Position numbers and translations under genes: made by a program
The notes under the pieces: model-generated
What the model saw: the letters and a program-made list of their open reading frames with translations, nothing else
Databases searched by the model: none
Told to the model about the DNA's origin: nothing
In this document: positions 1 to 9,089 of the stretch, piece by piece
How positions within the stretch are numbered: position 1 is the first letter of the stretch
Layout of the letters: each line of letters starts with the position of its first letter
Source: an uncultured Bacillaceae bacterium
GTDB lineage: Bacteria > Bacillota > Bacilli > Bacillales > Caldibacillaceae
Direction: 5' to 3'
Length of the DNA stretch: 64,000 bases
Assembly (NCBI GenBank): GCA_937934645.1
Contig: CALGYZ010000065.1
Coordinates: forward strand, 83,868-147,867

Positions 1-2
1 TT

Positions 3-1427
3 TCCCGTATCGGCTTAAAAAAGGGTGACCGTGTGCTCGTCATTACGCAAAGGGTTCCGGAATCCTACATTATTTATCTTGCCTGCTTAAAAGCCGGAAT
101 CGTTATTATCCCGTGTTCGGAAATGCTGCGGGCATCCGACCTGGTTTACCGGATCAATCATTCCGGGGCAAAGGCAGTGATCGTATATAACCGGTTAACG
201 GAGGAGGTCGATAAAATTAAAGAACCGGTACCCTCGTTAAAATATAAATTAATTATCGGTGACTATACCCGGCAGGGCTGGGAATCATTAACTAAACTGG
301 CAGAAAAGGAAAGTACATATTTTGATAAAGTTCAAACGAAATGTGATGAAATGGCGCTGCTTCCTTATACATCGGGGACGACTGGAAATCCGAAAGCCGT
401 TGTTCATACCCATAATTGGTTTTATGCTCACTTACAGGTTGCACCAAAGCTTTGGTTAAACATTAGAGAAAGTGATCTTGTCTGGGCAACGGCAGCACCG
501 GGCTGGCAAAAATGGGTTTGGAGCCCGTTTGTTTCAACCCTGGGTATGGGTGCCTGTGGCTTTGTGTATAACAGCCGTTTTGATGCGGAGAAATACTTGC
601 AGCTGATTCAAGATTATAAAATAAATGTCCTTTGTTGTACACCGACGGAATACCGTTTTATGGCAAAAAGCGGAAAGTTGGATCAATATAATTTATCTTC
701 ATTGCGGAGTGCGGTTTCAGCCGGTGAGCCGCTGAACATTCAAGTCATTGATGCATTTCGGAAATACTCAGGTATTACAGTGCGGGACGGATACGGACAG
801 ACCGAAAATACGCTGCTGATTGGTACCACACCGGAGTTGGAAGTAAGAAAAGGTTCTATGGGTAAACCGGTTCCCGGATACCGCGTGGAAGTTATAAATT
901 CAAAAGGAGAACCGTGTAAAGCGGGAGAAGTTGGTGATATTGCCGTACATAAAGATACACCGACATTATTTAAAGAGTATTACAAAGATGAGGAGCGGAC
1001 GAAGAACAGCTTCCGGGGAGAATGGTATTTGACCGGTGACCGGGCGAAAAAAGATGAAGACGGTTACTTTTGGTATGAAGGACGGAGTGACGATATCATT
1101 ATCAGTTCCGGCTATACGATCGGTCCCTTTGAAGTAGAAGATGCGCTGATGAAGCATCCTTTAGTTCGTGAATGTGCCGTTGTTGCCAGTCCGGATCCGG
1201 ACCGCGGTGCCGTCGTTAAAGCATTTGTCGTCCTGATTGATAAAAACATTCCGAAAGATGACGAATTAATTAAAGCACTTCAAGAACACGTAAAGAAAAT
1301 GACAGCTCCCTACAAATATCCAAGAAAAATTGAATTTATTGATGAACTTCCGAAAACACCATCCGGAAAAATCCGCAGGGTTGAATTACGGCAGCGGGAA
1401 AGAGAAAGTTTGCAAAATAAAAGTTGA
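3..1427 (+). CDS. Acyl-CoA synthetase, AMP-forming (5' end outside window)
   Basis: The open frame runs in from the left edge, so the first part of the protein is missing; about 475 of an expected 530 or so residues are present. It carries the ANL-superfamily signatures: the phosphate loop TSGTTGNPK, the DGYGQTE adenylate motif, the GEWYLTGDRA segment, and the C-terminal PSGKIRR catalytic lysine motif. Such enzymes activate a carboxylic acid with ATP and load it on CoA. The overall pattern (a GWQKWVWSP stretch, PCSEMLR) is closest to the medium/branched-chain acyl-CoA synthetases of Bacillales (MbcS/AcsA-like), but the substrate is inference. A hairpin with a T run follows the stop codon, so it ends its transcription unit here. 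Confidence 0.85.
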   Translation, partial: SRIGLKKGDRVLVITQRVPESYIIYLACLKAGIVIIPCSEMLRASDLVYRINHSGAKAVIVYNRLTEEVDKIKEPVPSLKYKLIIGDYTRQGWESLTKLAEKESTYFDKVQTKCDEMALLPYTSGTTGNPKAVVHTHNWFYAHLQVAPKLWLNIRESDLVWATAAPGWQKWVWSPFVSTLGMGACGFVYNSRFDAEKYLQLIQDYKINVLCCTPTEYRFMAKSGKLDQYNLSSLRSAVSAGEPLNIQVIDAFRKYSGITVRDGYGQTENTLLIGTTPELEVRKGSMGKPVPGYRVEVINSKGEPCKAGEVGDIAVHKDTPTLFKEYYKDEERTKNSFRGEWYLTGDRAKKDEDGYFWYEGRSDDIIISSGYTIGPFEVEDALMKHPLVRECAVVASPDPDRGAVVKAFVVLIDKNIPKDDELIKALQEHVKKMTAPYKYPRKIEFIDELPKTPSGKIRRVELRQRERESLQNKS

Positions 1428-1502
1428 TCAAGACAGTGTAGATGTATTTTGGACAGTTCGGGTCCAAAAGGAAGTACCGTTTTTATATGGATATAAAAAT
1501 AA

Positions 1503-1545
1503 GACCGGGAATATGCCATGCCGGCTAAATGATCCCGGCTTTTTC
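1503..1545 (+). terminator. Intrinsic terminator after the acyl-CoA synthetase
   Basis: CCGGGA at 1505-1510 can pair with TCCCGG at 1533-1538, and a nested GCCGG/CCGGC stem is also possible; a T run follows. It lies between convergent genes. Confidence 0.6.
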
Positions 1546-2192
1546 TATATTACATAAAAGTATATGCTGAGAAAGTGGGAAAGACTTCCCAATAAAATAA
1601 AAATATGGAAAATCTCATGGTATCCCACTTGTTTAAATTGTAAACATGCCGGTTTTGCTCCGTAAATAATTCCGCCAATCGTGTAAAAAATTCCGCCGAG
1701 TATCAATAAACAAAGCCCCCCAAATTCCAGCGATTTTGCTAAAGGAGAAAAGACAAACAGTGCCATCCATCCCATTCCGATGTATATGAAAGTCGAGATC
1801 CACCGCGGACAATGGAACCATACGAGTTTGAAAATTACACCGGCTATGACAAGGATGGAAATGACGGAAAATAAAGTGTACCCGGCTGTCCCTTTCAGGG
1901 TGATTAAACAATAAGGGGCATAGGTTCCGGCAATTAACACGAAAATCATCGCGTGATCAACCCGCCGCAAAAAATGAATGACTTTTTCATCGGCGATTAC
2001 CCAGTGATACGTTGTTGATGCAGCGTACAATAAAATTAAACTGATGCCGAATACCATCACGATTGCAATTTCCAGCGGGGATCCAGATTTTGCCAGGACT
2101 TTTCCCGCCATGAAGAAAAGACCGAATACAGACAATATTACACCGGCTAAATGGGTCAAACTGTTGATCGGTTCCCTGATGTACTGCTTCAT
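1545..2192 (-). CDS. Hemolysin III family membrane protein
   Basis: A 215-residue protein with about seven hydrophobic segments, the usual size and topology of the bacterial hemolysin III / PAQR family (B. subtilis YplQ, also called TrhA). Family marks seen: the N-terminal EPINSLTHLAG segment, STTYHW near residue 60, DHAMIFVLIAGTYAPY near residue 85, and a C-terminal GYHEIFHIFILLG stretch whose histidines belong to the conserved metal site of this superfamily. Members are linked to membrane homeostasis; real hemolytic activity is doubtful for most. A GGGGGA ribosome site precedes the ATG. It is divergent from the DUF1836 gene, with AT-rich palindromes between them. Confidence 0.88.
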   Translation of the reverse strand: MKQYIREPINSLTHLAGVILSVFGLFFMAGKVLAKSGSPLEIAIVMVFGISLILLYAASTTYHWVIADEKVIHFLRRVDHAMIFVLIAGTYAPYCLITLKGTAGYTLFSVISILVIAGVIFKLVWFHCPRWISTFIYIGMGWMALFVFSPLAKSLEFGGLCLLILGGIFYTIGGIIYGAKPACLQFKQVGYHEIFHIFILLGSLSHFLSIYFYVI

Positions 2193-2215
2193 GTAGATTC
2201 CCCCAACACGTAATG

Positions 2216-2245
2216 TAGTTTATAAAACTATATTAAATAATATAG
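2216..2245. promoter_or_regulatory. Overlapping AT-rich palindromes in divergent promoter region
   Basis: Two abutting inverted repeats lie between the divergent hemolysin III and DUF1836 genes: TAGTTT/AAACTA around ATA at 2216-2230, and CTATATTA/TAATATAG around AA at 2228-2245. Both are perfect. They look like operator half-sites; the binding protein is unknown. Confidence 0.45.
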
Positions 2246-2332
2246 ATATTACAACAAGTGGTCAATGTTTACTTTTTTCCACAATAACGTTAAACTTATA
2301 TTGAAATAAAGATAATGTTTTGGAGGGTTACA

Positions 2333-2905
2333 GTGGAACAGATTGAACAGTTTTTGGAATCCCTTGGCCTTGAAGAACAAATCACGCTGGAAGATATTCC
2401 GGATATCGACTTGTATATGGATCAAGTTATTCAATTATTTGAAAATAAATTTTCGAAAACAAAGCGGCATGAAGATGATAAAATATTAACAAAGACAATG
2501 ATTAACAATTATGCAAAGGCAAGATTATTTTTTCCCGTCAAAAATAAAAAATACACGAAACATCATTTGATCTTAATTAGTTTGATTTTTCAAATGAAGG
2601 GAGCCCTTTCCATACGGGATATAAAATCCGTATTGGAAAAATTAAATGAAAAGGTTGTAACGGAAAATTTTCCGCTGGAAGATTTGTATTCCGCTTATTT
2701 GCGGCTGGTCAGACAGAATTCGAAGCAAGTAAGAAAAAGTATTTCCGATATTGCGGAAAGGGTGAAAGAAGAGTCAGAAATAATTGCTGATCCGGACGCG
2801 GATTATTTAGAAAAGATGTTATCCGTCGCAACCTTTTGTTATTTAAGTAATATGTTCCGCAGGGCTGCCGAACAATTGGCAGATGAAATACATAACGAGG
2901 GGTGA
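2333..2905 (+). CDS. DUF1836 domain protein
   Basis: A 190-residue soluble protein. The middle (residues about 55-105, around KYTKHHLILISLIFQMKGALSIRDIK) matches the pattern of DUF1836, a helix-rich family in Firmicutes that resembles a MerR-type winged helix and is probably regulatory. The frame could begin at an upstream ATG (2315), but GTG 2333 has a GGAGGGT ribosome site at good spacing and is preferred. The stop codon lies six bases ahead of the likely start of hemY, so the two genes are probably cotranscribed. Function is not established. Confidence 0.72.
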   Translation: MEQIEQFLESLGLEEQITLEDIPDIDLYMDQVIQLFENKFSKTKRHEDDKILTKTMINNYAKARLFFPVKNKKYTKHHLILISLIFQMKGALSIRDIKSVLEKLNEKVVTENFPLEDLYSAYLRLVRQNSKQVRKSISDIAERVKEESEIIADPDADYLEKMLSVATFCYLSNMFRRAAEQLADEIHNEG

Positions 2906-2910
2906 CTGGA

Positions 2911-4299
2911 GTGGAGACGGTATTAGTGATTGGGGGAGGAATTACGGGACTGACAACTCTTTTCGAGCTGGAGAAACTCTTGAAGCAGAAACAGAAAAAA
3001 ATGCGGCTCATTTTAGCTGAGGCGGAAAACAGGGTCGGGGGAAAAATCCGTACGGTCAAGAACCGCGGCTTCATTATGGAAACAGGAGCCGACTCGATTG
3101 TCCACCGGAAAATGGAAGATATCACATTATTATCGGAACTTGGCTTGGAAAATGAAGTTGTATATAATGCGACAGGCACTTCCTTTTTATATACAGACGG
3201 AGAATTGAAAGAAATTCCGCATGATTCGGTTTTCGGCATTCCGGCTGGGATTGAATCACTGGCGAAAACTACACTTGTTTCAGCTGAAGGGAAAGTGGAA
3301 GCGTTAAGAGATTTTTATTTGCATGACCGGATGTTTTCCGAAAATGATTCAGTCGGTGAGTTTTTAGAGTATTACCTGGGGAAGGAGTTTGTAGAAAAGC
3401 AAATTGCCCCGGTGCTGTCAGGCGTTTATTCAGGTTCAATATATGACTTAACAATCGGCACAACGTTGCCGTATTTGTTACGGTATAAGGAAGAATACGG
3501 CAGCATTATCAAAGGATTGGAAGCTAACAAGGATCATTTTCTGGGAAACAGCGGAAAAAAGTTTTTGTCCTTTAAAGAAGGATTATCGGCAATTACGGAT
3601 ACATTGGCAGAGAAGCTGGAACAGACCGAGATTTTATTAAATAAAAAAGCGGTGCGGATTGAGAAAGACGCCCGGTTCCGTGTATATTTCGAAGACGGAC
3701 ATACGGTTGACGCCGACTATATTGTTTTGGCCGTTCCTCATCTTCAGGCTAAGAAATTGTTCACGGATGCAGAGCTTCAAACCTGTTTTGATGAATTGAA
3801 GTCGGGATCCATCATCAGTGTATATATGGGCTTTGAAGTGCCGGATGATGTTTTACCGGCCAACGGGACGGGCTTTCTGAATGCCGGTGACAAAATGCTG
3901 GATTGCGGGGCTTGCACATGGACGAGCCGGAAATGGGAGCATACGTCTCGGGACGGAAACTTGCTTGTAAGGTTGTTTTATAAAAGAAACCATCCCCGCT
4001 TTGCGCAATTCATGGAGATGGACGATGAAGATCTTGTCAGCACGGCTATATCTGATATTGAAAAGACGCTGGGAATAAAAGAAAAGCCGTCGGTGTATGA
4101 CGTGACAAAATGGGACAGGCAAATGCCGGTTTATCAGCTCAATCACCGGGAAACGGTCGGAAAACTTGAGGCGCATTTAGAAAATCATTACTGCGGAATC
4201 TATCTTGCCGGAGCTTCCTACTACGGTGCCGGCATCCCTGATTGCATTGAAAACGGTTATCATACGGCCCGAAAAATCATAAACGGGGCAAATGCTTAA
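2911..4299 (+). CDS. hemY: Protoporphyrinogen/coproporphyrinogen oxidase
   Basis: About 462 residues, the usual size of the oxygen-dependent, FAD-binding HemY/CgoX enzyme that oxidises coproporphyrinogen III (Firmicute coproporphyrin-dependent haem pathway) or protoporphyrinogen. Evidence: N-terminal Rossmann motif VIGGGITGL, the EAENRVGGKIRT second FAD segment, ETGADSI near residue 60, and a C-terminal GIYLAGASYYGAGIPDCIENG FAD segment. GTG 2911 is chosen because GAGGGG lies eight bases upstream; GTG 2902 would leave no room for a ribosome site. It stands apart from hemE/hemH here, and its end overlaps the convergent queT gene by four bases. Confidence 0.88.
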   Translation: METVLVIGGGITGLTTLFELEKLLKQKQKKMRLILAEAENRVGGKIRTVKNRGFIMETGADSIVHRKMEDITLLSELGLENEVVYNATGTSFLYTDGELKEIPHDSVFGIPAGIESLAKTTLVSAEGKVEALRDFYLHDRMFSENDSVGEFLEYYLGKEFVEKQIAPVLSGVYSGSIYDLTIGTTLPYLLRYKEEYGSIIKGLEANKDHFLGNSGKKFLSFKEGLSAITDTLAEKLEQTEILLNKKAVRIEKDARFRVYFEDGHTVDADYIVLAVPHLQAKKLFTDAELQTCFDELKSGSIISVYMGFEVPDDVLPANGTGFLNAGDKMLDCGACTWTSRKWEHTSRDGNLLVRLFYKRNHPRFAQFMEMDDEDLVSTAISDIEKTLGIKEKPSVYDVTKWDRQMPVYQLNHRETVGKLEAHLENHYCGIYLAGASYYGAGIPDCIENGYHTARKIINGANA

Positions 4300-4796
4300 T
4301 CCAAGGAATATTTTTCCTTCATTAAACGTTTATGTATGCTGTACATGACCGGCATTCCGAGAACCATCACGCCAAATTCGCCGATTGCGGTGAACAGCCA
4401 TGTTTCCCAAAAGGGCAATCCGATTGCAAGTTTCAGTTCAAATGCAATGATGAACATCATAACGGAAAAAACCATACTGTTAGCCAACATGCGCATCCAA
4501 ATGTTATGAATATACCGGCAGATAAAAATTGTGGTGAGTAAGGATAAGATCGAATGGCCGACCCCAAATATTAAATCGTACGGGAGCAATGAGGAAAAAA
4601 ACAAATTCGACAAAAACACACCGATGACGATACCGAAAAAATATTTTTTGTTAATAACGATGAGGTGATTAAAAATTTCCGGAATCCGGAATTGGATGTT
4701 TGAAAAAGCGATCGGCTGGATAATGGCTGTGATTGCGATATATAAAGCTGCAACGATGCCGTTTAATGTAATCGTGCGTACTTTCATTTTACCCAT
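4296..4796 (-). CDS. queT: QueT-type queuosine precursor transporter subunit
   Basis: A 166-residue membrane protein with five or six hydrophobic segments. The N-terminal LNGIVAALYIAITAIIQPIAFSNIQFR pattern and the later LLPYDLIFGVGHS match QueT, the substrate-binding S component of an ECF transporter that imports queuosine precursors such as preQ1 or queuine. The ECF ATPases and T component are not nearby, as is normal for group II ECF systems. The ATG has an AAGGAGAG ribosome site. I looked for a preQ1 riboswitch upstream and did not find a convincing one. Confidence 0.82.
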   Translation of the reverse strand: MGKMKVRTITLNGIVAALYIAITAIIQPIAFSNIQFRIPEIFNHLIVINKKYFFGIVIGVFLSNLFFSSLLPYDLIFGVGHSILSLLTTIFICRYIHNIWMRMLANSMVFSVMMFIIAFELKLAIGLPFWETWLFTAIGEFGVMVLGMPVMYSIHKRLMKEKYSLD

Positions 4797-4878
4797 GATC
4801 TCTCCTTAATGTTTTTACGCGTTATCATTATACATGTTTCAGTTATTGTTCACAAGGGAGGGAGGTTTGTCCTGTATG

Positions 4879-4909
4879 GTCAGGGGCACTATAAGCCCCT
4901 GACTTTTTT
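4879..4909 (+). terminator. Strong hairpin with T run between two minus-strand genes
   Basis: GTCAGGGGC (4879-4887) pairs perfectly with GCCCCTGAC (4895-4903), seven-base loop, followed by TTTTTT on the plus strand. No plus-strand gene ends here; the minus-strand coiled-coil gene ends just to the right, with the T run on the wrong side for it. It may still end that transcript or an unrecognised plus-strand RNA. Confidence 0.6.
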
Positions 4910-5294
4910 ACAACCCGTCTTCCGTCGGAGCAAACGGAAAGTTGAAGCGGGTTTCAACCGCACGCAACCGTTGATTCAGCCGTTGCAGCTGCTGTGTTTG
5001 CCGCTGGTTAACATTGTTTTGTCTTGTAATTTCCTGATTAATTCTTCTGATTTCCTGGTTAACTCTCCTAATTTCCTGATTGATCCGCCGGATTTCATTA
5101 TTTTGCCTTGTTAGTTCTTCATTTTGTCTGGCGTTTTGTCTTTCTAATTGATTTACTCTCCGTTCCAGCTGGGGCTGGCGGTGATCCTCATACGGCTCAA
5201 ATTCGTCTTCAATATTTCTGAAAGAATGGACATCGGTATATTCCCAACCTTCATAGGGAACCGGCGGAAATTGATAATAATGATACGGATACAC
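4908..5294 (-). CDS. Tyr/Pro-rich coiled-coil protein with heptad repeats
   Basis: About 128 residues. The N terminus is rich in Tyr and Pro (YPYHYYQFPPVPYEGWEY), like many Bacillus spore coat or surface proteins; the C-terminal two thirds is an almost uninterrupted Gln/Asn/Arg/Glu coiled coil (residues about 45-115) with near-exact seven-residue repeats of the type RRINQEI. The 21-base DNA repeat behind this is visible at 5025-5095. Three starts compete: GTG 5303, ATG 5300 and GTG 5294; only 5294 has good spacing from the GAGGAG site. I do not recognise a family; a spore-layer role is a guess from composition only. Confidence 0.6.
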   Translation of the reverse strand: MYPYHYYQFPPVPYEGWEYTDVHSFRNIEDEFEPYEDHRQPQLERRVNQLERQNARQNEELTRQNNEIRRINQEIRRVNQEIRRINQEITRQNNVNQRQTQQLQRLNQRLRAVETRFNFPFAPTEDGL

Positions 5295-5454
5295 GGGCAT
5301 CACTCCTCATTTGTTGGTCATTTCCCTATACTTTATGAGCGGAGCCGTCAATTGACAGGGCGAATGTCCATCCCGGCTGCATTCTGCTTAAATTAAGTGA
5401 AAAACATACATATTCCGGAGATTTTATTAAAAAAATAAGGGAGAGGTGACCTGA

Positions 5455-5910
5455 ATGAACAAACCGGTTATTACAGCTTTAACAACGATTGGAATTGCCC
5501 AGCTTTTGAAGATTCCGATTCATAGAATAACGGATGGGCACTGGAACTGGAGGTTGTTTTTTGAGACCGGGGGAATGCCGAGCTCACATTCTGCCGGTGT
5601 TTCTTCCCTGGCTGCTTATGTCGCATTCAAAAGCGGTGTGAAAACGGTTGATTTTGCACTGGCATCCATTTTCGGCCTGCTCGTAATGTATGATGCCCAG
5701 GGAGTAAGGCGTCAGGCCGGGGAGTTAACGATTAAAGTAAATGAGCTGGAAGAGCAATTGGAACGCATCCGGGGCAAAGAAGACCGTCATTACCATGACC
5801 GGAAGATTAAAAAAATGCGAGAGCGGCTCGGCCACCAGCCGGTCGAGGTGGTAGCAGGAGCATTGCTCGGGATTGCGTGCGGATATGTCGGTTATAAATT
5901 GTTCCATTAA
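5455..5910 (+). CDS. yuiD: Divergent PAP2 family protein (YuiD-like)
   Basis: A 151-residue membrane protein matching the DUF212 / divergent PAP2 family (B. subtilis YuiD). The phosphatase-like signature is GGMPSSHSAGVSSLAAYVA near residues 37-55, corresponding to the PSxxH motif of PAP2 enzymes; DAQGVRRQAG follows, then a charged segment (LEEQLERIRGKEDRHYH) and a C-terminal GHQPVEVVAGALLGI stretch. Family members are small integral membrane proteins, possibly phosphatases, with untested substrates. A GGGAGAGGTGA ribosome site precedes the ATG. It stands alone. Confidence 0.82.
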   Translation: MNKPVITALTTIGIAQLLKIPIHRITDGHWNWRLFFETGGMPSSHSAGVSSLAAYVAFKSGVKTVDFALASIFGLLVMYDAQGVRRQAGELTIKVNELEEQLERIRGKEDRHYHDRKIKKMRERLGHQPVEVVAGALLGIACGYVGYKLFH

Positions 5911-6146
5911 TTTGATTTATAAAACTTCGTTTAAACCCGAATATTTTATTTTGAAAAATTTTTGTTTATATAAAAATACGCAGTTTTTAACTTTGTAACC
6001 GTTTGTTTGTTTTTTTGTTAAAAATATATCTATTTTAAAAGGAATTTTACATCATACAGAGAATATTGTTTGTTAGAATTAATATAACAGGAGAACTGCT
6101 GAACGTTTGATGAGTGTTGATTTTCATAGAAAATAAGGTGATATTC

Positions 6147-8864
6147 ATGGATAAGGAAAAACAATTAATAACAAAAACATATTATAAATCGCTCATCTCC
6201 GAAGATGAGACAAGGCATCCGGTAGAGGTATTGGGCGATTTGTTTTTGGAAGAGCAAAAAAAAGAAATTCCCGATTCATCTTTAATCCGCTACTGCCAGG
6301 GAGAAGTATATTTTCTAAACAAAGATTATGAAGCGGCGATTTTTAAATGGGAAAATGTTCATAACGAGCTTGAACCGTGGGCAAAGAAAAATATCGCCGA
6401 TGCATATTTGGAAATGAAACTGTACACCACAGCGGAGGAAATCTATCAATCTGTTGAAACTGATTCCCTCGTATTGCGGACGGAAGTTTTATTGCAGCTG
6501 TTCTCTTTATATTTGGAGCGGAAAAATGATACACGGGCGAATGAAGTCATAAAACAAATTGTAGAATTAAACCCGGACTATCCGGATGTTACCAAAATTG
6601 CCCGGGCATTCTTTGAAAAACGTGAAGACTGGGACAGTGCATTTGAACTTGCCTTGCGGGAAGGTCTGCGCACGGAGGACACCGCCTGGTTCGAAACGTT
6701 AAAGTCTTATGTGAAAAATGGTTACGCCAAACAGAAGGAACCGCAATATTTCTTTCCTGTTCTGACATCTTTGCAAAAGGATCACCTTCCGTTATTTGAA
6801 CAATTCATTACCGCCCTTTGGGAAAATTATAAAGACGGACCGCAGTTTTTTGAATGGCTGAAAGAAATTAATCAGTACTTGAAAGATTCTGCATTAAACA
6901 CGGATTACCAGTGGCAATCCCTGCCGCACTTTTATAAACAAGCGTACGAACAATTAATGGCCGGCGACTTTTCAATGCAGGAATTATCTGAAATTATACC
7001 CGACCTGCTCCACGTGTGGGCAAAGATAGCCGGAAAAACCGAAGCGGTTTATCCGGCTGCGGCCATATTTGCCTGGAATGACACTGTACCAAACCGGTTT
7101 AATGATGATGCATTAAAGATTGCCGAAAGAGCGCTGTTCCACTCAAAAATCACCGTTAATGTGCTCAAGGGAAGCAAGGAGCTTTTCCAATCACTGGTCA
7201 AGTGGATTGAAAAACATGATTTAGACCGGCATGTCCGGCTTGAATGGATGGGCGGACAGCTGCTGGATTTTGAAAACCAAATTGTCGGTGTGACTGCCCT
7301 GCACGGTGGTGCGAAGGCCACATTTATTAGCCATTTTTTAAATGAAGATGACCGGATGATGAATCAACCCCAGTCATTCACTTGTTATAAAAATGGGGAA
7401 CATTATCAGGTTAAACAGCTGAACGATTATGAGGAAAAAGTACTGTCAGATGAACAATTGCATTTATTGGCAGGCCGGCAAGATGCAAAAGGCATGTTCT
7501 TTGAAGTTCAATTGCCTAAACCGGTGTTTACTCATAAGTTGATGGTCATGGATTTGCCGGTATTGAATATTGTTCCGTCGCTCAATGACCGGTTTACCGA
7601 TGTACTCCACTGTCTTGATTCATTGTTGTTTGTTGTTGACGGAGAGCACGGGCTCAGCGAAGTGGAAGAAAGCTGGATCGAACTGATCCGCCATGAGTTT
7701 CCGGGCATAAACATATACTTTGTGATCAATAAACAAAACAATAATGAAGATTCTGCCCAGTTCAATCATCTGCTCCGTGAAACGGACGGAAAACTGATCG
7801 AATACGGTTTTACTTATGAAGACCGCGACAAAACAGCAAGAATTCTCCGTACGGACTGGCAAACCAAGGGAAGCAATATGAAACGAATATTGAAGTATTT
7901 ATATATAATAAAAAGAATCATGGATCAGCTGCTTGAGCAACGCGTGAAGGTTGAAAAACAACTGGAGGAATTCATCAGTCGCAAGGAAGATCTGGCTCAA
8001 CGGATTAACGGTGCGATTCACCAGCTGGAAGACATGGAGCAGGAAAAAGCCGGCATGATTCAGAAATCCTTCCATCTCATAAAAGAAGAAACAGAAAAAG
8101 AAATGGTTAAGCAAATTCCGGTGATCTTAAAAAGAATGAGCAAATATGTGACAAAAAGCCGGAATTTCCAAAAACTGCACATCGAATTAAACGATGAAAT
8201 GAACAATAAAATCCGCCAATATTTGGATGAAGAAGTCCTGCCGCAATTTTTAAACCGGATCCAGGAATGGCTCAAACTTGCCGAAGAGCAGTTACAAGAC
8301 GGAAAAAGATTTTTGGATGAGATCAATGAAGGGTTTAACGGAATGATTGGTAAAGACCGCTTACAACTTACTTGTGATTTTAAAGTTTTGGAGGATTGGC
8401 AGCGGGATATTGACCGCTTAACCAGCAATATTCATTTCCAGCCGATTAATATTTTTACACGGAACACCCCCGTGCAAGTGCTGTTAAAGGGAGCAGGTAA
8501 AGTATTGAGACGGTTTACGAAAAATAAAGATATGCTTGTGGCCAGATATAAACAGTTTATTGAAAACGAAAGCTATGAAGAGGTCGCAAAGGAAACAGCA
8601 AACCAATTCTTAAAGCCGTTTACCTTGCTGGAACACGGAATTGAAAGGGACGTAAACTTGTTTTTCCGCTCCGCTTTTATGGATTTGCGCAGCCTGGCTG
8701 ACGAGATAAATATGGTTGTTTTGGAGAAAAGGGAAAAACTGGATGAGATCAGGGATCATCCGGAAAGTTTCCGTGACCCTTTGAAGATTTTTGAAATTAC
8801 GAGATTGCAATATAAATATATTATAGAAGTTGAAGAAATGTCCGGAGAAACCGCGGTGCTGTGA
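6147..8864 (+). CDS. Large TPR protein with degenerate dynamin-like GTPase domain
   Basis: About 905 residues, no signal peptide. Residues about 40-190 look like tetratricopeptide repeats (YCQGEVYFLNKDYEAAIFKWENV and similar helical pairs). Residues about 375-600 resemble a GTP-binding domain of the dynamin type: a loop at GGAKATFISHF in the P-loop position but lacking the normal GKS/T, LMVMDLP where DxxG would be, then FVVDG and FVINKQNN like NKxD. Residues about 610-680 and 720-760 form coiled coils, and the C terminus is helical. GTP binding is therefore doubtful. GTG 6114 opens the frame, but ATG 6147 has the ribosome site AAGGTGAT. A terminator follows at once, so it is probably monocistronic. 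Confidence 0.65.
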   Translation: MDKEKQLITKTYYKSLISEDETRHPVEVLGDLFLEEQKKEIPDSSLIRYCQGEVYFLNKDYEAAIFKWENVHNELEPWAKKNIADAYLEMKLYTTAEEIYQSVETDSLVLRTEVLLQLFSLYLERKNDTRANEVIKQIVELNPDYPDVTKIARAFFEKREDWDSAFELALREGLRTEDTAWFETLKSYVKNGYAKQKEPQYFFPVLTSLQKDHLPLFEQFITALWENYKDGPQFFEWLKEINQYLKDSALNTDYQWQSLPHFYKQAYEQLMAGDFSMQELSEIIPDLLHVWAKIAGKTEAVYPAAAIFAWNDTVPNRFNDDALKIAERALFHSKITVNVLKGSKELFQSLVKWIEKHDLDRHVRLEWMGGQLLDFENQIVGVTALHGGAKATFISHFLNEDDRMMNQPQSFTCYKNGEHYQVKQLNDYEEKVLSDEQLHLLAGRQDAKGMFFEVQLPKPVFTHKLMVMDLPVLNIVPSLNDRFTDVLHCLDSLLFVVDGEHGLSEVEESWIELIRHEFPGINIYFVINKQNNNEDSAQFNHLLRETDGKLIEYGFTYEDRDKTARILRTDWQTKGSNMKRILKYLYIIKRIMDQLLEQRVKVEKQLEEFISRKEDLAQRINGAIHQLEDMEQEKAGMIQKSFHLIKEETEKEMVKQIPVILKRMSKYVTKSRNFQKLHIELNDEMNNKIRQYLDEEVLPQFLNRIQEWLKLAEEQLQDGKRFLDEINEGFNGMIGKDRLQLTCDFKVLEDWQRDIDRLTSNIHFQPINIFTRNTPVQVLLKGAGKVLRRFTKNKDMLVARYKQFIENESYEEVAKETANQFLKPFTLLEHGIERDVNLFFRSAFMDLRSLADEINMVVLEKREKLDEIRDHPESFRDPLKIFEITRLQYKYIIEVEEMSGETAVL

Positions 8865-8873
8865 TGAATAAAG

Positions 8874-8907
8874 AGCAGGGGAACGTATATGGTTACCCCT
8901 GCTTTTC
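8874..8907 (+). terminator. Intrinsic terminator
   Basis: AGCAGGGG (8874-8881) pairs with CCCCTGCT (8896-8903), followed by TTTT, just after the stop of the TPR/GTPase-like gene. Confidence 0.85.
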
Positions 8908-9089
8908 ACTTTTCTTCTAATTTTTCCATTGGACACATATATTTAAAATCAGAAAGCTGCTCATGATGTGCGGTTCTCCACAAAACAGAGGAATTTGCTT
9001 CCGTATCGCGGACTCTTCAAATTGTTTTCACAAGCGGAAAAATAAAAATATGGTAAAATGGTAGTAAAATATAAAGGAAGAGGAATGAT

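Noticed and set aside
4797..4907. preQ1 riboswitch upstream of queT
   Set aside because: No class I or II preQ1 consensus could be laid out; the only strong stem has its T run on the other strand.
4809..5114. Plus-strand frame opposite the coiled-coil gene
   Set aside because: It mirrors the repeat protein on the other strand and has no ribosome site or family resemblance.
8907..9089. Small minus-strand frame reading YMCPMEKLEEK near the arginase-like gene
   Set aside because: No start codon with ribosome site and no recognised family; likely chance.
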